Positions 54,217 through 64,000 of a DNA stretch of 64,000 nt are shown here, one piece after another. Each line of letters opens with the position of its first letter. Position 1 is the first letter of the stretch. The stretch is taken from assembly GCF_013267595.1 (NCBI RefSeq), contig NZ_CP054011.1, positions 572,147-636,146 on the forward strand. Reading direction: 5' to 3'. Made by a program: the position numbers and the translations under genes. The notes beneath the pieces were generated by a model that worked only from the letters and a program-made list of their open reading frames with translations, was not told the origin of the DNA and made no database searches. This stretch comes from Prevotella melaninogenica. Lineage in GTDB: Bacteria; Bacteroidota; Bacteroidia; Bacteroidales; Bacteroidaceae.

Positions 54217-55001
54217 TTTGGAGTTATTTTATCATATTTGCAGTCGTATCAGTAGTTTTATGGGCTATAGGTGCATGGGCTGCATGGCGTAACCGTCGTA
54301 TCTTAGCGTTTGGCGCAACAGGTCTTGGACTTGTAATCTTCTTTTCCTACATTCTTATTATGTGGATAACATTGGAGCGTCCACCACTTCGAACGATGGG
54401 AGAAACGCGTTTATGGTATAGTTTTTTCCTTCCTTTGGCAGGTATTATTGTCTTTAGTCGTTGGCAGTATAAATGGATATTGAGCTTTTCAACACTTCTT
54501 GCAACAGTGTTTGTATGTGTTAATATCTTTAAGCCTGAGATTCATTCCAAGACGCTTATGCCAGCCTTGCAGAGTCCATGGTTTGCTCCTCATGTAATTG
54601 TGTATATGATGGCATATGCACTTTTGGGTGCAGCAGTAGTCATGTCGGTCTATCTTCTTTTCTTTAAGAAGGGAACTGATACGGATAAAGAGATGGAGAT
54701 AACTGATAACCTTGCCTACGTTGGACTATCATTTATGACACTTGGTATGCTTATGGGTGCTTTGTGGGCAAAAGAGGCATGGGGACATTATTGGTCATGG
54801 GACCCAAAGGAGACATGGGCAGCTATTACTTGGCTTTCTTATTTGGTCTATGTCCATTATCGTCAGTATCGTCCTCACATTGTTCGTCCAGCCTTATGGG
54901 TCCTCATTATAGCCTTCATCTTACTGCAGATGTGCTGGTGGGGCATCAATTATCTGCCGTCAGCACAAGGCATGAGTGTACATACATATAACTTAAGTTA
55001 A
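54213..55001 (+). CDS. ccsA: Cytochrome c biogenesis protein CcsA (System II)
   Basis: CcsA is the haem-handling half of System II. The 262-residue protein is almost wholly membrane-embedded (about eight helices) and contains the WWD-type haem motif WGHYWSWDPKETWA at about 190-203. HVIVYMMAYALL and HTYNLS near the end include conserved His. It starts inside the last codons of resB, so the two are translationally coupled. Confidence 0.95.
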   Translation: MIWSYFIIFAVVSVVLWAIGAWAAWRNRRILAFGATGLGLVIFFSYILIMWITLERPPLRTMGETRLWYSFFLPLAGIIVFSRWQYKWILSFSTLLATVFVCVNIFKPEIHSKTLMPALQSPWFAPHVIVYMMAYALLGAAVVMSVYLLFFKKGTDTDKEMEITDNLAYVGLSFMTLGMLMGALWAKEAWGHYWSWDPKETWAAITWLSYLVYVHYRQYRPHIVRPALWVLIIAFILLQMCWWGINYLPSAQGMSVHTYNLS

Positions 55002-55015
55002 AACACTTTATTTCA

Positions 55016-55066
55016 AATCGGTTCATTAGAAGGTTATTTCTTAATTCTAATGAACCGATTTTGTTT
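55016..55066 (+). terminator. Terminator of ccsA built from a MITE-end-like palindrome
   Basis: AATCGGTTCATTAGAA pairs perfectly with TTCTAATGAACCGATT (16 base pairs, 13-base loop), then TTGTTTT follows. The arms resemble the ends of the MITE-like repeat (ATCGGTCATTAGA). Confidence 0.85.
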
Positions 55067-55120
55067 TACTCATATATCTTCTCTTGATATTATCATTAAG
55101 TCATATTTTTGACAAAACCC

Positions 55121-55151
55121 TTTGTTCTTCCATATCTTTTTTATACTTTTG
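55121..55151 (+). promoter_or_regulatory. Promoter of pncB
   Basis: TTTG (55121-55124), 19 bases, TACTTTTG (55144-55151). The ATG at 55176 follows after 24 bases. Confidence 0.75.
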
Positions 55152-55175
55152 ACGACTGAATTCAACAATAATAAG

Positions 55176-56381
55176 ATGAGACAGATTATTAATCACTTTA
55201 CAGACGATGACCTTTATAAGCTTACAATGTGCTGTGCTGTCATTGACAACTATCCACGTGCACATGTTTGCTATCAGTTTGTTGACCGTGACGATACGGT
55301 CTATCCAGAAGGCTTTGCACGTGAAGTGGAACATCAAATAGAGTTACTTGAGACGGTTGTTATTACCGACGAAGAAATAAATTTTCTTCGACAGAAGTGC
55401 AATTATCTTCCAGAATGGTTCTTGACATACCTCCGCGGCTTTCGCTTTTCACGTGAGTGGGTGAAGGTATGGCAGGATGAGGATAGGCATCTTCATATTG
55501 AGTTTGAAGGATTATGGGCTGATACTATTCTGTTAGAGGTAAAGGTTCTTGCCATTATTTCAGAGCTATTCTATATGTTTAACGACCAAGCTCAGGAGTT
55601 TGACTATCAAGAACTCTATGATAAGACTTACCATAAGACAGAGCGATTACTTGAAGCCGGATGTGTATTCTCAGACTTTGGTACACGTCGTCGTGCCAGC
55701 CTTACAGCAGAAGATACTGCTGTTCGTGCCATGAAGGATTGCTACGACAGTCGCGAATGGAAAGGACGCTTTGTTGGAACAAGCAATATTCATCTTGCCA
55801 TGAAGTATAATCTTATGCCTGTTGGTACGATGGCGCATGAGTTTATTTGCGCTATTGGTGGTATGTTTGGACCTCAGATGGCAAACTATATGGCTATGGA
55901 AGCATGGCGTAGAACTTATCGAGGTGCTTTGGGAACTTACCTTTACGATTCCTTTGGGTGGGATATATTCTCTTATAACTTCTCTGAAGATTTTGCTAAT
56001 CAGTTCAAGGGGTTGCGCATAGACTCTGGTGATAACTTTGAGCAATTAGAGAAGATCATTGCAAAATATAATTCTTTCGGTATCGATGCACGTGATAAGC
56101 AGGTGTTATTCTCAAATGCTTTAGATACGGATAAGGCTATTGAGATACAGCGTTATGCTGAGAACCGAGTGAAGCCTTCATTTGGTATTGGTACTCACTT
56201 TACCAATGATTTCCCACATGTAAAACCAATGAACATTGTTATTAAGTTGGTCGCTGTAAAGATTACGGAGTCATGGCCATTCTATAACGAGACCTGTAAG
56301 ATCTCAGAAGACAAAGGTAAGCATACGGGTAAGCCAGAGGTTATCAAGCGATTCATGGAGGCAATTAATTATAAAGAGTAG
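55176..56381 (+). CDS. pncB: Nicotinate phosphoribosyltransferase
   Basis: PncB makes nicotinate mononucleotide from nicotinate and PRPP, the entry of the NAD salvage route. The 401-residue protein starts MRQIINHFTDDDLYKLTMCCAV and contains SDFGTRRRASL, FVGTSNIHLAMKYNLMPVGTMAHEF (phosphate-binding), and GLRIDSGDNFEQL. SFGIGTHFTND completes it. I choose 55176 rather than the frame's first Met at 55122, which lies upstream of the promoter box. Confidence 0.95.
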   Translation: MRQIINHFTDDDLYKLTMCCAVIDNYPRAHVCYQFVDRDDTVYPEGFAREVEHQIELLETVVITDEEINFLRQKCNYLPEWFLTYLRGFRFSREWVKVWQDEDRHLHIEFEGLWADTILLEVKVLAIISELFYMFNDQAQEFDYQELYDKTYHKTERLLEAGCVFSDFGTRRRASLTAEDTAVRAMKDCYDSREWKGRFVGTSNIHLAMKYNLMPVGTMAHEFICAIGGMFGPQMANYMAMEAWRRTYRGALGTYLYDSFGWDIFSYNFSEDFANQFKGLRIDSGDNFEQLEKIIAKYNSFGIDARDKQVLFSNALDTDKAIEIQRYAENRVKPSFGIGTHFTNDFPHVKPMNIVIKLVAVKITESWPFYNETCKISEDKGKHTGKPEVIKRFMEAINYKE

Positions 56382-56424
56382 ATTTCTATCTAATTTTTAC
56401 CTCGAATATTACAGAGGGGAAACG

Positions 56425-56480
56425 TCAAAAGGCGATAATAAGTTGATGAATTAATGTCATTACTTATTATCGCCTTTTGA
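56425..56480. terminator. Hairpin between converging pncB and MATE genes
   Basis: A 19-base perfect stem (56425-56443 with 56462-56480) with AAAA/TTTT near its base. A clear U-run is lacking on either side, but the position fits a shared terminator. Confidence 0.6.
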
Positions 56481-56578
56481 AGTTATATTGCTCTTAATCT
56501 ATTATGAAGGTCATATTTAAAAAATAGCAAATAATGATAATCATAATTATGAAGTGTAGTAGTAATCATAATTATGAA

Positions 56579-57937
56579 TTATATCTTTGCTCCAGACTCT
56601 ATCTTGTTCAATCCCTTCTGATAGTAGATATAGTAAAGTACGCCTGACAGTGTTAAACCAAATGGGAAGGCAAACCAGACACCGACCAGCTGATAGTTCA
56701 TAACGACTCCAAAGAGATAGCCTAAAGGAAGAGAAACAATGAAGAAAGATACAAACGCAATCCAGATTAGCGGACGAACATTAGCTGTGCCGCGCATTGC
56801 ATTGGCATAATTACACTGTAAGCCATCACCAAACTGATAAATCATAAATGGAATAATCGTCATAGATACCATTGAAATAACGTTTACATTATCAGTGAAA
56901 AGTCCACCAATGATATGACGGCAAATGAAGATTGGCACAGAAGTTAGTATGGCAAGCAAGAAGACTAAATGAATTCCAGCCGTTGCTGTTCTTCTTACAG
57001 CAAGATAGTCACGTTGTCCCATGAAGTTACTAATACGTACTGCTACCGCTGCTGCCAAGCCATAGTAGATCATGTAGCCTAACTGTGAAATCGTCAACAT
57101 AACCTGATGAGCCGCTAAGGATTCTGTATCGAACCAGCCAACCATCAAACTTGAAAGGCTAAAGGCAGCAGTTTCCATACCCATTTGTAATGCTAAAGGA
57201 ATACCAAGAACAATAATCTGCTTGAAGTCTGCATATTTCACCTGACCTAAACTCCATCCCTTCTTGTATTCTTTATATTTCTTACTAAAGAAGAAGATGC
57301 CTACCATAATGAAAGCCATCACGATACGTGAAATCATTGTAGATAGTCCTGCACCAACCAGTCCCATCTCTGGAAGTCCTAAATGGCCATAAATCAGTAT
57401 CCAGTTACCAAAGATATTCATCACATTTCCAGCAACAAGAATCCACATTGCCACCTTTGTGTCAGTGATACCATCGGTAAACTGGCGGAAAGTATTAAAC
57501 CAACATACAAATGGGAGAGACACAAGTTGGATAAGGAAGTAAGGGCGAATGAGTGGTAATAACTCTTCTGGCTGTCCCAAACGATGAATATTCAAGTACA
57601 GAACAATCATAATGGCAGATAAAAGTATTGCCATACAGGTGTTTGCTGCCGTAGCACTCTTCATTACCTCACCAATACGATGAGTCTTATCCTGTCCGTA
57701 TAGGATACCAACAAGTGCTGTAATAGCATATGTAAAGCCAATAGCAAAAATAATGACCAACGTAAACATATTGTTGACAAATGCCGCTGCAGCCAATTCT
57801 TCTGTACTATGATGTCCAATCATAAGCGTATCGGCAAAGTTAAGAATAAGGTTTCCTAATTGTCCGATAATGATTGGAACGCCTAAATAAGTAAGGTTAC
57901 GATAGTGTGTTTCGTACTTTGAAAATTGATATGACAT
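56579..57937 (-). CDS. MATE-family efflux pump
   Basis: The 452-residue protein has twelve membrane helices in two halves and typical MATE motifs: VPIIIGQLGNLILNFADTLMIGHHSTEELAAAAFV in the first helices and GIPLALQMGMETAAFSLSSLMVGWFDTESLAAHQVM in the mirrored half. MATE pumps export cationic drugs or metabolites, driven by Na+ or H+. The substrate is unknown. It is a single gene with a TACCTTTG box at 57973-57980. Confidence 0.93.
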   Translation of the reverse strand: MSYQFSKYETHYRNLTYLGVPIIIGQLGNLILNFADTLMIGHHSTEELAAAAFVNNMFTLVIIFAIGFTYAITALVGILYGQDKTHRIGEVMKSATAANTCMAILLSAIMIVLYLNIHRLGQPEELLPLIRPYFLIQLVSLPFVCWFNTFRQFTDGITDTKVAMWILVAGNVMNIFGNWILIYGHLGLPEMGLVGAGLSTMISRIVMAFIMVGIFFFSKKYKEYKKGWSLGQVKYADFKQIIVLGIPLALQMGMETAAFSLSSLMVGWFDTESLAAHQVMLTISQLGYMIYYGLAAAVAVRISNFMGQRDYLAVRRTATAGIHLVFLLAILTSVPIFICRHIIGGLFTDNVNVISMVSMTIIPFMIYQFGDGLQCNYANAMRGTANVRPLIWIAFVSFFIVSLPLGYLFGVVMNYQLVGVWFAFPFGLTLSGVLYYIYYQKGLNKIESGAKI

Positions 57938-57972
57938 ACTAATTTTTGCTATTTATTATCCTAAGTGTGATG

Positions 57973-57980
57973 CAAAGGTA
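57973..57980 (-). promoter_or_regulatory. -7 box of the MATE gene
   Basis: TACCTTTG on the minus strand lies 35 bases before the start at 57937. Confidence 0.6.
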
Positions 57981-58218
57981 CGAAAAAATATTGTATTTTC
58001 ATACAATTTTCATAAATTACTTTATCTTAGTTTATGATAAAAAAGAGAGGTATAGAGTAAGAAAAGACTACTTTATCTATTCTTAGGCGGTTTATTTATC
58101 GGGTGAAAAGAGTTTTTTTACAGGTAAGATAGTACACCTTTATTATATAAGAAACATAAAATCAACCCAAAGTCTTTTCATGAAATAATTAGGAGTAAAG
58201 CCCTCTAATATTATCGCT

Positions 58219-58298
58219 TTACCCGAATCGGTTAGGAAACAAAACCATAGTAAGAAGAACTATACATTTTGTGGTCTAATGACCGATTCGGATTTAAT
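58219..58298 (-). repeat. MITE-like repeat, internally deleted copy F
   Basis: Read on the minus strand it starts like copies A and B (CCGAATCGGTCATTAGACC). It follows copy A to GTTTCCTAAC and then joins directly to the opposite end (CCGATTCGGGTAA). About 120 central bases are missing while both ends remain. Confidence 0.75.
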
Positions 58299-58321
58299 CA
58301 TATTGAGGACGATAATGCACA

Positions 58322-58353
58322 AACGAAAAGAGGAGCCCCCCTATGGTCTCCTC
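58322..58353 (-). terminator. Terminator of the beta-barrel gene
   Basis: GAGGAG/CTCCTC (58348-58353 with 58330-58335 on the minus strand) is followed by TTTTCGTTT. Confidence 0.65.
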
Positions 58354-58381
58354 AAAACAATATAGTATTTGTTTTAATGAT

Positions 58382-58957
58382 TTACAAGTCAAACTTGTAG
58401 CCCAAAGTAATCTGGAATACGCTGTTCTTAGCATCTGTCAATTTGAAAGCCTTGCTAACACCCCAATTGTAACGAGCATCAAGCTGGAAATTGTTGTATT
58501 CGTAAGAAAGACCTACTGGAATAGAAACATCTACAGACTGTGCCTTTGCTGGATTTTCAACTGCATCAAGATTATTTACCTTAATTTTGTTGCTAACATT
58601 AAATCCAGGCTGAACACCCAATTTAACAGCAAGACCTTTAACAACATAAACGTTTGCCATGATAGGAACGTTAATGTAATCAAGGCGGTTTGTTGCATCA
58701 ACTAAATTAGCGAAATTAGCTTTTGCACCCTGCATAGAGTAGAGTACACCTGCACTTACAGAGAAGATGTCACTTGCCTGATACTCACCCTCAACACCAG
58801 CTACAAGACCTACACGAGGGTCTGAGCCCTTAACCTCTGTAAGATTAGCAATACTAACACCAACCTTTGGCTGAAGGTTGAATGAACCAACTGCATGCTG
58901 TGCGAATGTAGATACTGATGAAAGCATCAGTGCTGCTACAACTAAAATCTTTTTCAT
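58382..58957 (-). CDS. Small outer-membrane beta-barrel protein
   Basis: The 191-residue protein has a signal peptide (KKILVVAALMLSSVSTFAQ). Alternating strands follow that end in aromatic residues, typical of the PorT-like/OMP_b-brl_2 barrels of Bacteroidetes (KVGVSIANLTEV, GLVAGVEGEYQ, FSVSAGVLYSMQGAK, LDYINVPIMANVYVVKGLAVKLGVQPGFN). The final strand FQITLGYKFDL ends in an aromatic-x-Leu, consistent with BAM insertion. Function is unknown. It has a consensus promoter (59084-59114), a leader of about 120 bases and a terminator, suggesting strong expression. Confidence 0.85.
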   Translation of the reverse strand: MKKILVVAALMLSSVSTFAQHAVGSFNLQPKVGVSIANLTEVKGSDPRVGLVAGVEGEYQASDIFSVSAGVLYSMQGAKANFANLVDATNRLDYINVPIMANVYVVKGLAVKLGVQPGFNVSNKIKVNNLDAVENPAKAQSVDVSIPVGLSYEYNNFQLDARYNWGVSKAFKLTDAKNSVFQITLGYKFDL

Positions 58958-59083
58958 AACTCTTTGTTTTTTATTAAGTATATTTTATTCTATAGTTATC
59001 CTTTTATTATACTCCTCGTTTATAAGCCTTTTAAAGCCTCCAATAGAGAAGTTTTATATTGAATATTTCGTTAATTATGTGCG

Positions 59084-59114
59084 CAAAGTTAAACGAAACT
59101 AATGTTACTTCAAA
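59084..59114 (-). promoter_or_regulatory. Promoter of the beta-barrel gene
   Basis: On the minus strand TTTG (59111-59114), 19 bases, TAACTTTG (59084-59091). Confidence 0.7.
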
Positions 59115-59169
59115 GGTTTTTGCGTTAAATATTATTTATATGACACAACAACAAAGAAAATACATAGAA

Positions 59170-59204
59170 AAAGATGGATTGAAAAATATTTTTCTTTCAA
59201 TCCA
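59170..59204 (-). terminator. Terminator of ldhA
   Basis: TGGATTGAAA/TTTCAATCCA (59195-59204 with 59175-59184 on the minus strand), followed by TCTTTTTCT. Confidence 0.75.
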
Positions 59205-59264
59205 CCTTATTGTATACCTAATACTGACCTTATAATCTTTATGAGGATTATAAGATTCTAATAT

Positions 59265-60254
59265 TTACTTCACCTGGCAACTAAGTTCCTTACCCTCTGA
59301 TAGTTCTTTTACACTGCTAAGGGTTGAAACAGCGATATTGTAGAGCGCTTCCTTTGTAAAGAATGCTTGATGAGAGGTCAATACAACGTTTGGAACCATC
59401 AGTAAGCGAGCCAATACGTCATCGTCAATCATCTTGTCGCTCTTATCCTCATAGAAGTACTCCTTCTCCTCTTCATAAACGTCAAGACCAGCTGAACCCA
59501 CCTGCTTTGTACGCAAGCCTTCGATAAGGTCTTCTGTGTGGATAAGCTGACCACGACCAGTATTGATAATCATCACACCCTTCTTCATTTTCGCAATACT
59601 TTCCTTATTGATAAGGAACTTTGTGTCTGGTGTCAATGGGCAGTGGAGGGAGATGATATCACTATTCGCATAAAGTTCGTCAAGCTGAACAACCTTCACA
59701 TTATACTGCTTTGCAAACTCTTGATCTGGATAGAGATCGTATGCCATAATATTCATACCAAAGCCGTGAAGAATCTTTATAAGCTCTTTGGCAATACGAC
59801 CCATACCAACAACACCTGCTGTCTTACCATGCATGTCGAAGCCTAACAAACCATGTAATGTGAAGTCTCCATCACGTGTACGGTTCACAGCACGATAAAT
59901 CTTACGGTTAAGACTTAGCATCAGTGCTACAGCATACTCAGCAACAGCATGTGGAGAGTAAGCAGGTACGTGTGTCACCTTAATACGACCTTCAGCAGCC
60001 TTAAGGTCAACATTATTGAAACCAGCACATCGAAGAGCTACAAGTTTTACACCATTGTTCACTAATTCATCAATAACTCTTGCATCGCACTCTGCATTTA
60101 CGAAAATACAAACCACGTCTGCACCCTTTGCCAAAGGCACAGTACTAATACTGAGACGCTCTTGATAATAGCGAATATCGAAATTATAATCCTTGTTTAC
60201 TTCGTTGAAAGACTCGATGTCATACGACTTTGCGTCGAAAAATGCTATCCTCAT
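59265..60254 (-). CDS. ldhA: D-lactate dehydrogenase
   Basis: LdhA reduces pyruvate to D-lactate with NADH in fermentation. The 329-residue D-2-hydroxyacid dehydrogenase has LVALRCAGFNNVDL (substrate Arg), HAVAEYAVALMLSLNRKI, and the NAD site GKTAGVVGMGRIAKEL. IINTGRGQLIHTEDL and LTSHQAFFTKEA with the catalytic His follow. The D-lactate rather than other hydroxyacid assignment rests on motifs such as SLHCPLTPDTKFLI and length. Promoter at 60385-60416, leader about 125 bases. Confidence 0.93.
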   Translation of the reverse strand: MRIAFFDAKSYDIESFNEVNKDYNFDIRYYQERLSISTVPLAKGADVVCIFVNAECDARVIDELVNNGVKLVALRCAGFNNVDLKAAEGRIKVTHVPAYSPHAVAEYAVALMLSLNRKIYRAVNRTRDGDFTLHGLLGFDMHGKTAGVVGMGRIAKELIKILHGFGMNIMAYDLYPDQEFAKQYNVKVVQLDELYANSDIISLHCPLTPDTKFLINKESIAKMKKGVMIINTGRGQLIHTEDLIEGLRTKQVGSAGLDVYEEEKEYFYEDKSDKMIDDDVLARLLMVPNVVLTSHQAFFTKEALYNIAVSTLSSVKELSEGKELSCQVK

Positions 60255-60384
60255 TGCTATTTACCTAATTTAATTATTATAAGTGCTATAGATAATCCTT
60301 TATACGGTAAAAGGATTTCTTTATTTTTTCTGATTCCTCAGGTAATCTTTAATGTGTAAGTTATCCAACTTACTTAAGGCAATG

Positions 60385-60416
60385 CAAAGGTACACATAAT
60401 TTGTAATTCTTGCAAA
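60385..60416 (-). promoter_or_regulatory. Promoter of ldhA
   Basis: On the minus strand TTTG (60413-60416), 20 bases, TACCTTTG (60385-60392). Confidence 0.75.
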
Positions 60417-60493
60417 TAATTATTTTTATAGTTGTTCTTTCTGAGATAGAATAGTTTGCCATTTTGCAGAAATGAAAGCTATAATACTATGAT

Positions 60494-60615
60494 AGTTTTA
60501 ATTTTATTTTGCTGTCACTTTTAACAGTTCGTGTAGACTTGTTATAAACCAACAAGTTACAACCTATAATCTGATGATGGGAGTGACAGGAAATCTATTT
60601 TAAAGAATTTGTGAT
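60494..60615 (+). repeat. CTGTCAC-ended repeat, copy 2
   Basis: It shares its first 32 bases with 10310-10341 and its end (AGTGACAGGAAA then ATTTT) with copy 1. The middle carries a small stem ACTTGTT/AACAAGT not found in copy 1. Confidence 0.65.
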
Positions 60616-60710
60616 GTTATAAGAAAGTAGAAATTTGGAATGAATTGATGAGGTATGTATAATGGTTCTGAATTACTCATGGTTAAAAGTACAATTTAGT
60701 CACTCTCACC

Positions 60711-60760
60711 GTTGATAACTTCCCTTATCAACAAGTCTCTTTTCTTCGCTTAGAAAAGAG
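60711..60760. other. Two adjacent hairpins
   Basis: GTTGATAA/TTATCAAC (60711-60732) and CTCTTTTC/GAAAAGAG (60737-60760) are both perfect 8-base stems. No gene ends near them, so their purpose is unclear. Confidence 0.45.
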
Positions 60761-60804
60761 TCATTATAATTTTTCTCCTCTTTCCTTATCTATGTTTAAA
60801 GTCC

Positions 60805-60866
60805 CAACAGATATGGTGCGAAGGCACAGCACCAATGGTGCGGATGGTAAACACCAATAGTGCGAA
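60805..60866. repeat. 22-base-period palindrome array 5
   Basis: GCACCAATGGTGC (centre 60835) and ACACCAATAGTGC (60857) are 22 bases apart. A decayed unit ending ATGGTGC is centred one period earlier (60813). Confidence 0.82.
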
Positions 60867-60977
60867 AGGTGAAGAGTGAAACAAGATGAAAGGTATTTTT
60901 ATTTATTAGAGGAATAATAAAAGGTCAATTGAAGAATCTTTTTTGTTGAGTTTGAATTCATATTAGTCTGAACTTAA

Positions 60978-61565
60978 TTAAAGAAGTGTTCGAATATGCA
61001 TCAGATATTCATCTACTTGTGGGTCTGACATACGCTTCCATATATCTCCTAATAACGCAACGCCACCAAAGTGCCATTCTTTGACAAGTGGAATGTTATT
61101 AGCAGTTATACCTCCCAAGGCAATTACTTTCTCGTCAATTACATTCTCGATAGCTGCCTGCTTAAGTAAGGTAGGGGAGAAGGCTGCATGATATCCAACC
61201 TTAGAAATACTATCGAAGATAGGACTCAAGAATACATAGTCTTTTGAGTCTTTTTGTGTTATAACTTCCTCTATTGTATGACAAGAGCAAGAGATGCTTC
61301 CATGATAAGCATTGGGGGCCACAGAATAGCGCCGATTCAAATGAATACCATGAAGCTTATATTCTTCTGCCAATTCGAAATGTTCGTGCAGAACGATTCT
61401 ACTGTGCCACTGTTCGGGTATTTGAAGAAGAAGCTGCTTGTAGGCTTCTAATGATGCTTCTGGCTTACGCAGATGCAATAAGTCAAGCCCTTGTGAAAAG
61501 AGTTTACTTATGAAAGTAGCCTCTCCCGATAAGAATTCGGGAGAGGTAATGGTTATCCATTTCAT
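60978..61565 (-). CDS. thiE: Thiamine phosphate synthase (ThiE/TenI family)
   Basis: ThiE couples the pyrimidine pyrophosphate and thiazole phosphate moieties to thiamine phosphate. The 195-residue TIM barrel has LLHLRKPEAS, RIVLHEHFELA, HGIHLNRR, SCSCHTIEEV and VFLSPIFDSISKVGY. VIALGGITANNIPLV and GGVALLGDIW complete it. TenI, a thiazole isomerase, shares this fold; place in the operon favours ThiE. It follows thi4 by 10 bases. Confidence 0.85.
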   Translation of the reverse strand: MKWITITSPEFLSGEATFISKLFSQGLDLLHLRKPEASLEAYKQLLLQIPEQWHSRIVLHEHFELAEEYKLHGIHLNRRYSVAPNAYHGSISCSCHTIEEVITQKDSKDYVFLSPIFDSISKVGYHAAFSPTLLKQAAIENVIDEKVIALGGITANNIPLVKEWHFGGVALLGDIWKRMSDPQVDEYLMHIRTLL

Positions 61566-61575
61566 TAGATGATAT

Positions 61576-62349
61576 TTATTTCTTTAGTTTCTCTATAATC
61601 AAATCGGCTACCTTCTTGCCTGATAGTAACATACCACCAAATATTGGACCCATTCTTGGAGTTCCTGCTACGGCTGAAGAAGCCATGCCACATACATAGA
61701 GTCCAGGGTAAATTTCACGTGTTCCTTCAACGACCATGCGTTCACCTTCAGCCACATCTAAGGACTTTTCACCCACAACTCCGCCTGTAGCAGTGTCAAG
61801 TTGGATACCATTCTTACGTGCCACAACTTTACATATCTCGCTGTCGTGACCGGTACCATCAATCACACATTTAGACATGATGTTTAATGGGTCGACATGT
61901 AGTCCTTCTCGAAGGACTGGAGTCCAATTGACAACAACACCACTTACAACATCATTCTTGAAGACAACATCTTCAACAGAATAGCAGTTGAAGATTGTTG
62001 CTCCAACATGTGCTGCATGATAAAGCAAAGAGGAGGTACTTTCAACGGAGTCAATGGTATAAAGTTCGTTTTCATAAGGCTGATAGCTGATATTGAAGTC
62101 CTTAACAATGTGCAATGCTTCTTCCTGTATAACAATTTGGTTGAACATCATTGCGCCACCCCACATACCTCCGCCTGGCGACAGCTTACGATCGAACAGA
62201 GCAGTTCTAAGCCCTGCTTTCGCCAGATAATACGCTGCTACAATACCAGAAGGGCCACCACCAACGATGGCAACATCGAGATCTAAATTACGCTGAAGTT
62301 TGTCGAAATAGGTACTAATAATACCTTTTGATACTTGTGTTTCAATCAT
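61576..62349 (-). CDS. thi4: Thi4-type thiazole synthase
   Basis: Thi4 makes the ADP-thiazole precursor of thiamine from NAD, glycine and a sulfur source. The 257-residue protein has the Rossmann site VDVAIVGGGPSGIVAAYYLA, LFDRKLSPGGGMWGGAMMFN, VIDGTGHDSEIC and YVCGMASSAVAGTPRMGPIFGGML. In yeast a Cys seven residues after the GHD motif gives up its sulfur. Counting by eye, that position is Val here, so this is probably a sulfide-using, multi-turnover form as in archaea. It lies between thiC and thiE. Confidence 0.9.
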   Translation of the reverse strand: MIETQVSKGIISTYFDKLQRNLDLDVAIVGGGPSGIVAAYYLAKAGLRTALFDRKLSPGGGMWGGAMMFNQIVIQEEALHIVKDFNISYQPYENELYTIDSVESTSSLLYHAAHVGATIFNCYSVEDVVFKNDVVSGVVVNWTPVLREGLHVDPLNIMSKCVIDGTGHDSEICKVVARKNGIQLDTATGGVVGEKSLDVAEGERMVVEGTREIYPGLYVCGMASSAVAGTPRMGPIFGGMLLSGKKVADLIIEKLKK

Positions 62350-62387
62350 AATAAATTTATATTTATGGATAATTGTTATTCTTTTGT

Positions 62388-63965
<1,578 letters not shown>

Positions 63966-64000
63966 TTATTGCTTGATTTAAGTTTATTGATAAATCTTTT

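Noticed and set aside
63966..64000. TPP riboswitch before thiC
   Set aside because: Only 35 bases are available upstream, too few to see one.

Overview
The window looks like core chromosome of a Bacteroidales bacterium, most likely a Prevotella. Three things suggest this: AT-rich intergenic DNA; many promoters of the Bacteroidetes type (TTTG or TTG, a gap of about 20 bases, then TAnnTTTG) with almost no Shine-Dalgarno sequences; and gene types typical of the group, including an LpxC-FabZ fusion, an APH-RapZ fusion, the nrfHA-resB-ccsA block, a D-lactate dehydrogenase and a Thi4-type thiazole synthase. The genus is an inference from protein character, not from a database search.

Layout. Bases 1-766 hold the N-terminal part of an IS1634-like transposase that runs off the left edge. 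1162-3243 is a secreted GDSL/sialate O-acetylesterase. 3244-4200 holds an orphan promoter-terminator unit (possible small RNA), a repeat fragment and tRNA-Phe. A leftward cluster follows (sppA-lpxK-pnp-thiL, 9105 to 4239). 9201-14240 holds glycerate kinase, a lipoprotein, a ThrE-type exporter and several repeats. 14495-19855 reads rightward: two tRNA-Lys, a subtilisin-like protease, xseAB, ilvE and ferritin. 20010-30739 reads leftward: a lipoprotein, a Pif1-like helicase, PBP1A, miaA, the lipid A genes lpxA/lpxC-fabZ/lpxD and an HD phosphohydrolase. 30990-35881 holds a tiny membrane protein, an APH-RapZ fusion, a thioredoxin-MarR pair and a CE1-type esterase. 36124-40220 is a leftward ptb-buk-sucC-sucD energy operon. 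40370-44999 holds a YwqK/MORN-repeat protein and two surface-glycan genes. An EEP-family pseudogene follows, then hisS, purA and fur (leftward), then nrfH-nrfA-resB-ccsA and pncB (rightward). The right end, leftward again, holds a MATE pump, a small beta-barrel protein, ldhA and the thiamine genes thiE-thi4-thiC.

Functionally the genes fit an anaerobic, fermenting, nitrite-respiring gut or oral commensal: nitrite reductase with its cytochrome c maturation pair, CoA-ester to ATP conversion, lactate formation, thiamine synthesis from ThiC and Thi4 products with ThiL for the last step, and lipid A plus cell-wall synthesis.

No prophage, CRISPR array, defence island or secretion cluster is visible. 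The most unusual content lies between genes. There are five arrays of short palindromes (core CACCAATGGTG) repeated with an almost exact 22-base period. There is a roughly 200-base MITE-like family with inverted ends and several truncated copies, and two further repeat families. A pair of identical palindromes brackets the promoter of a thioredoxin-MarR operon. Several genes have a promoter box so close to the ATG that they are probably translated from leaderless mRNA.
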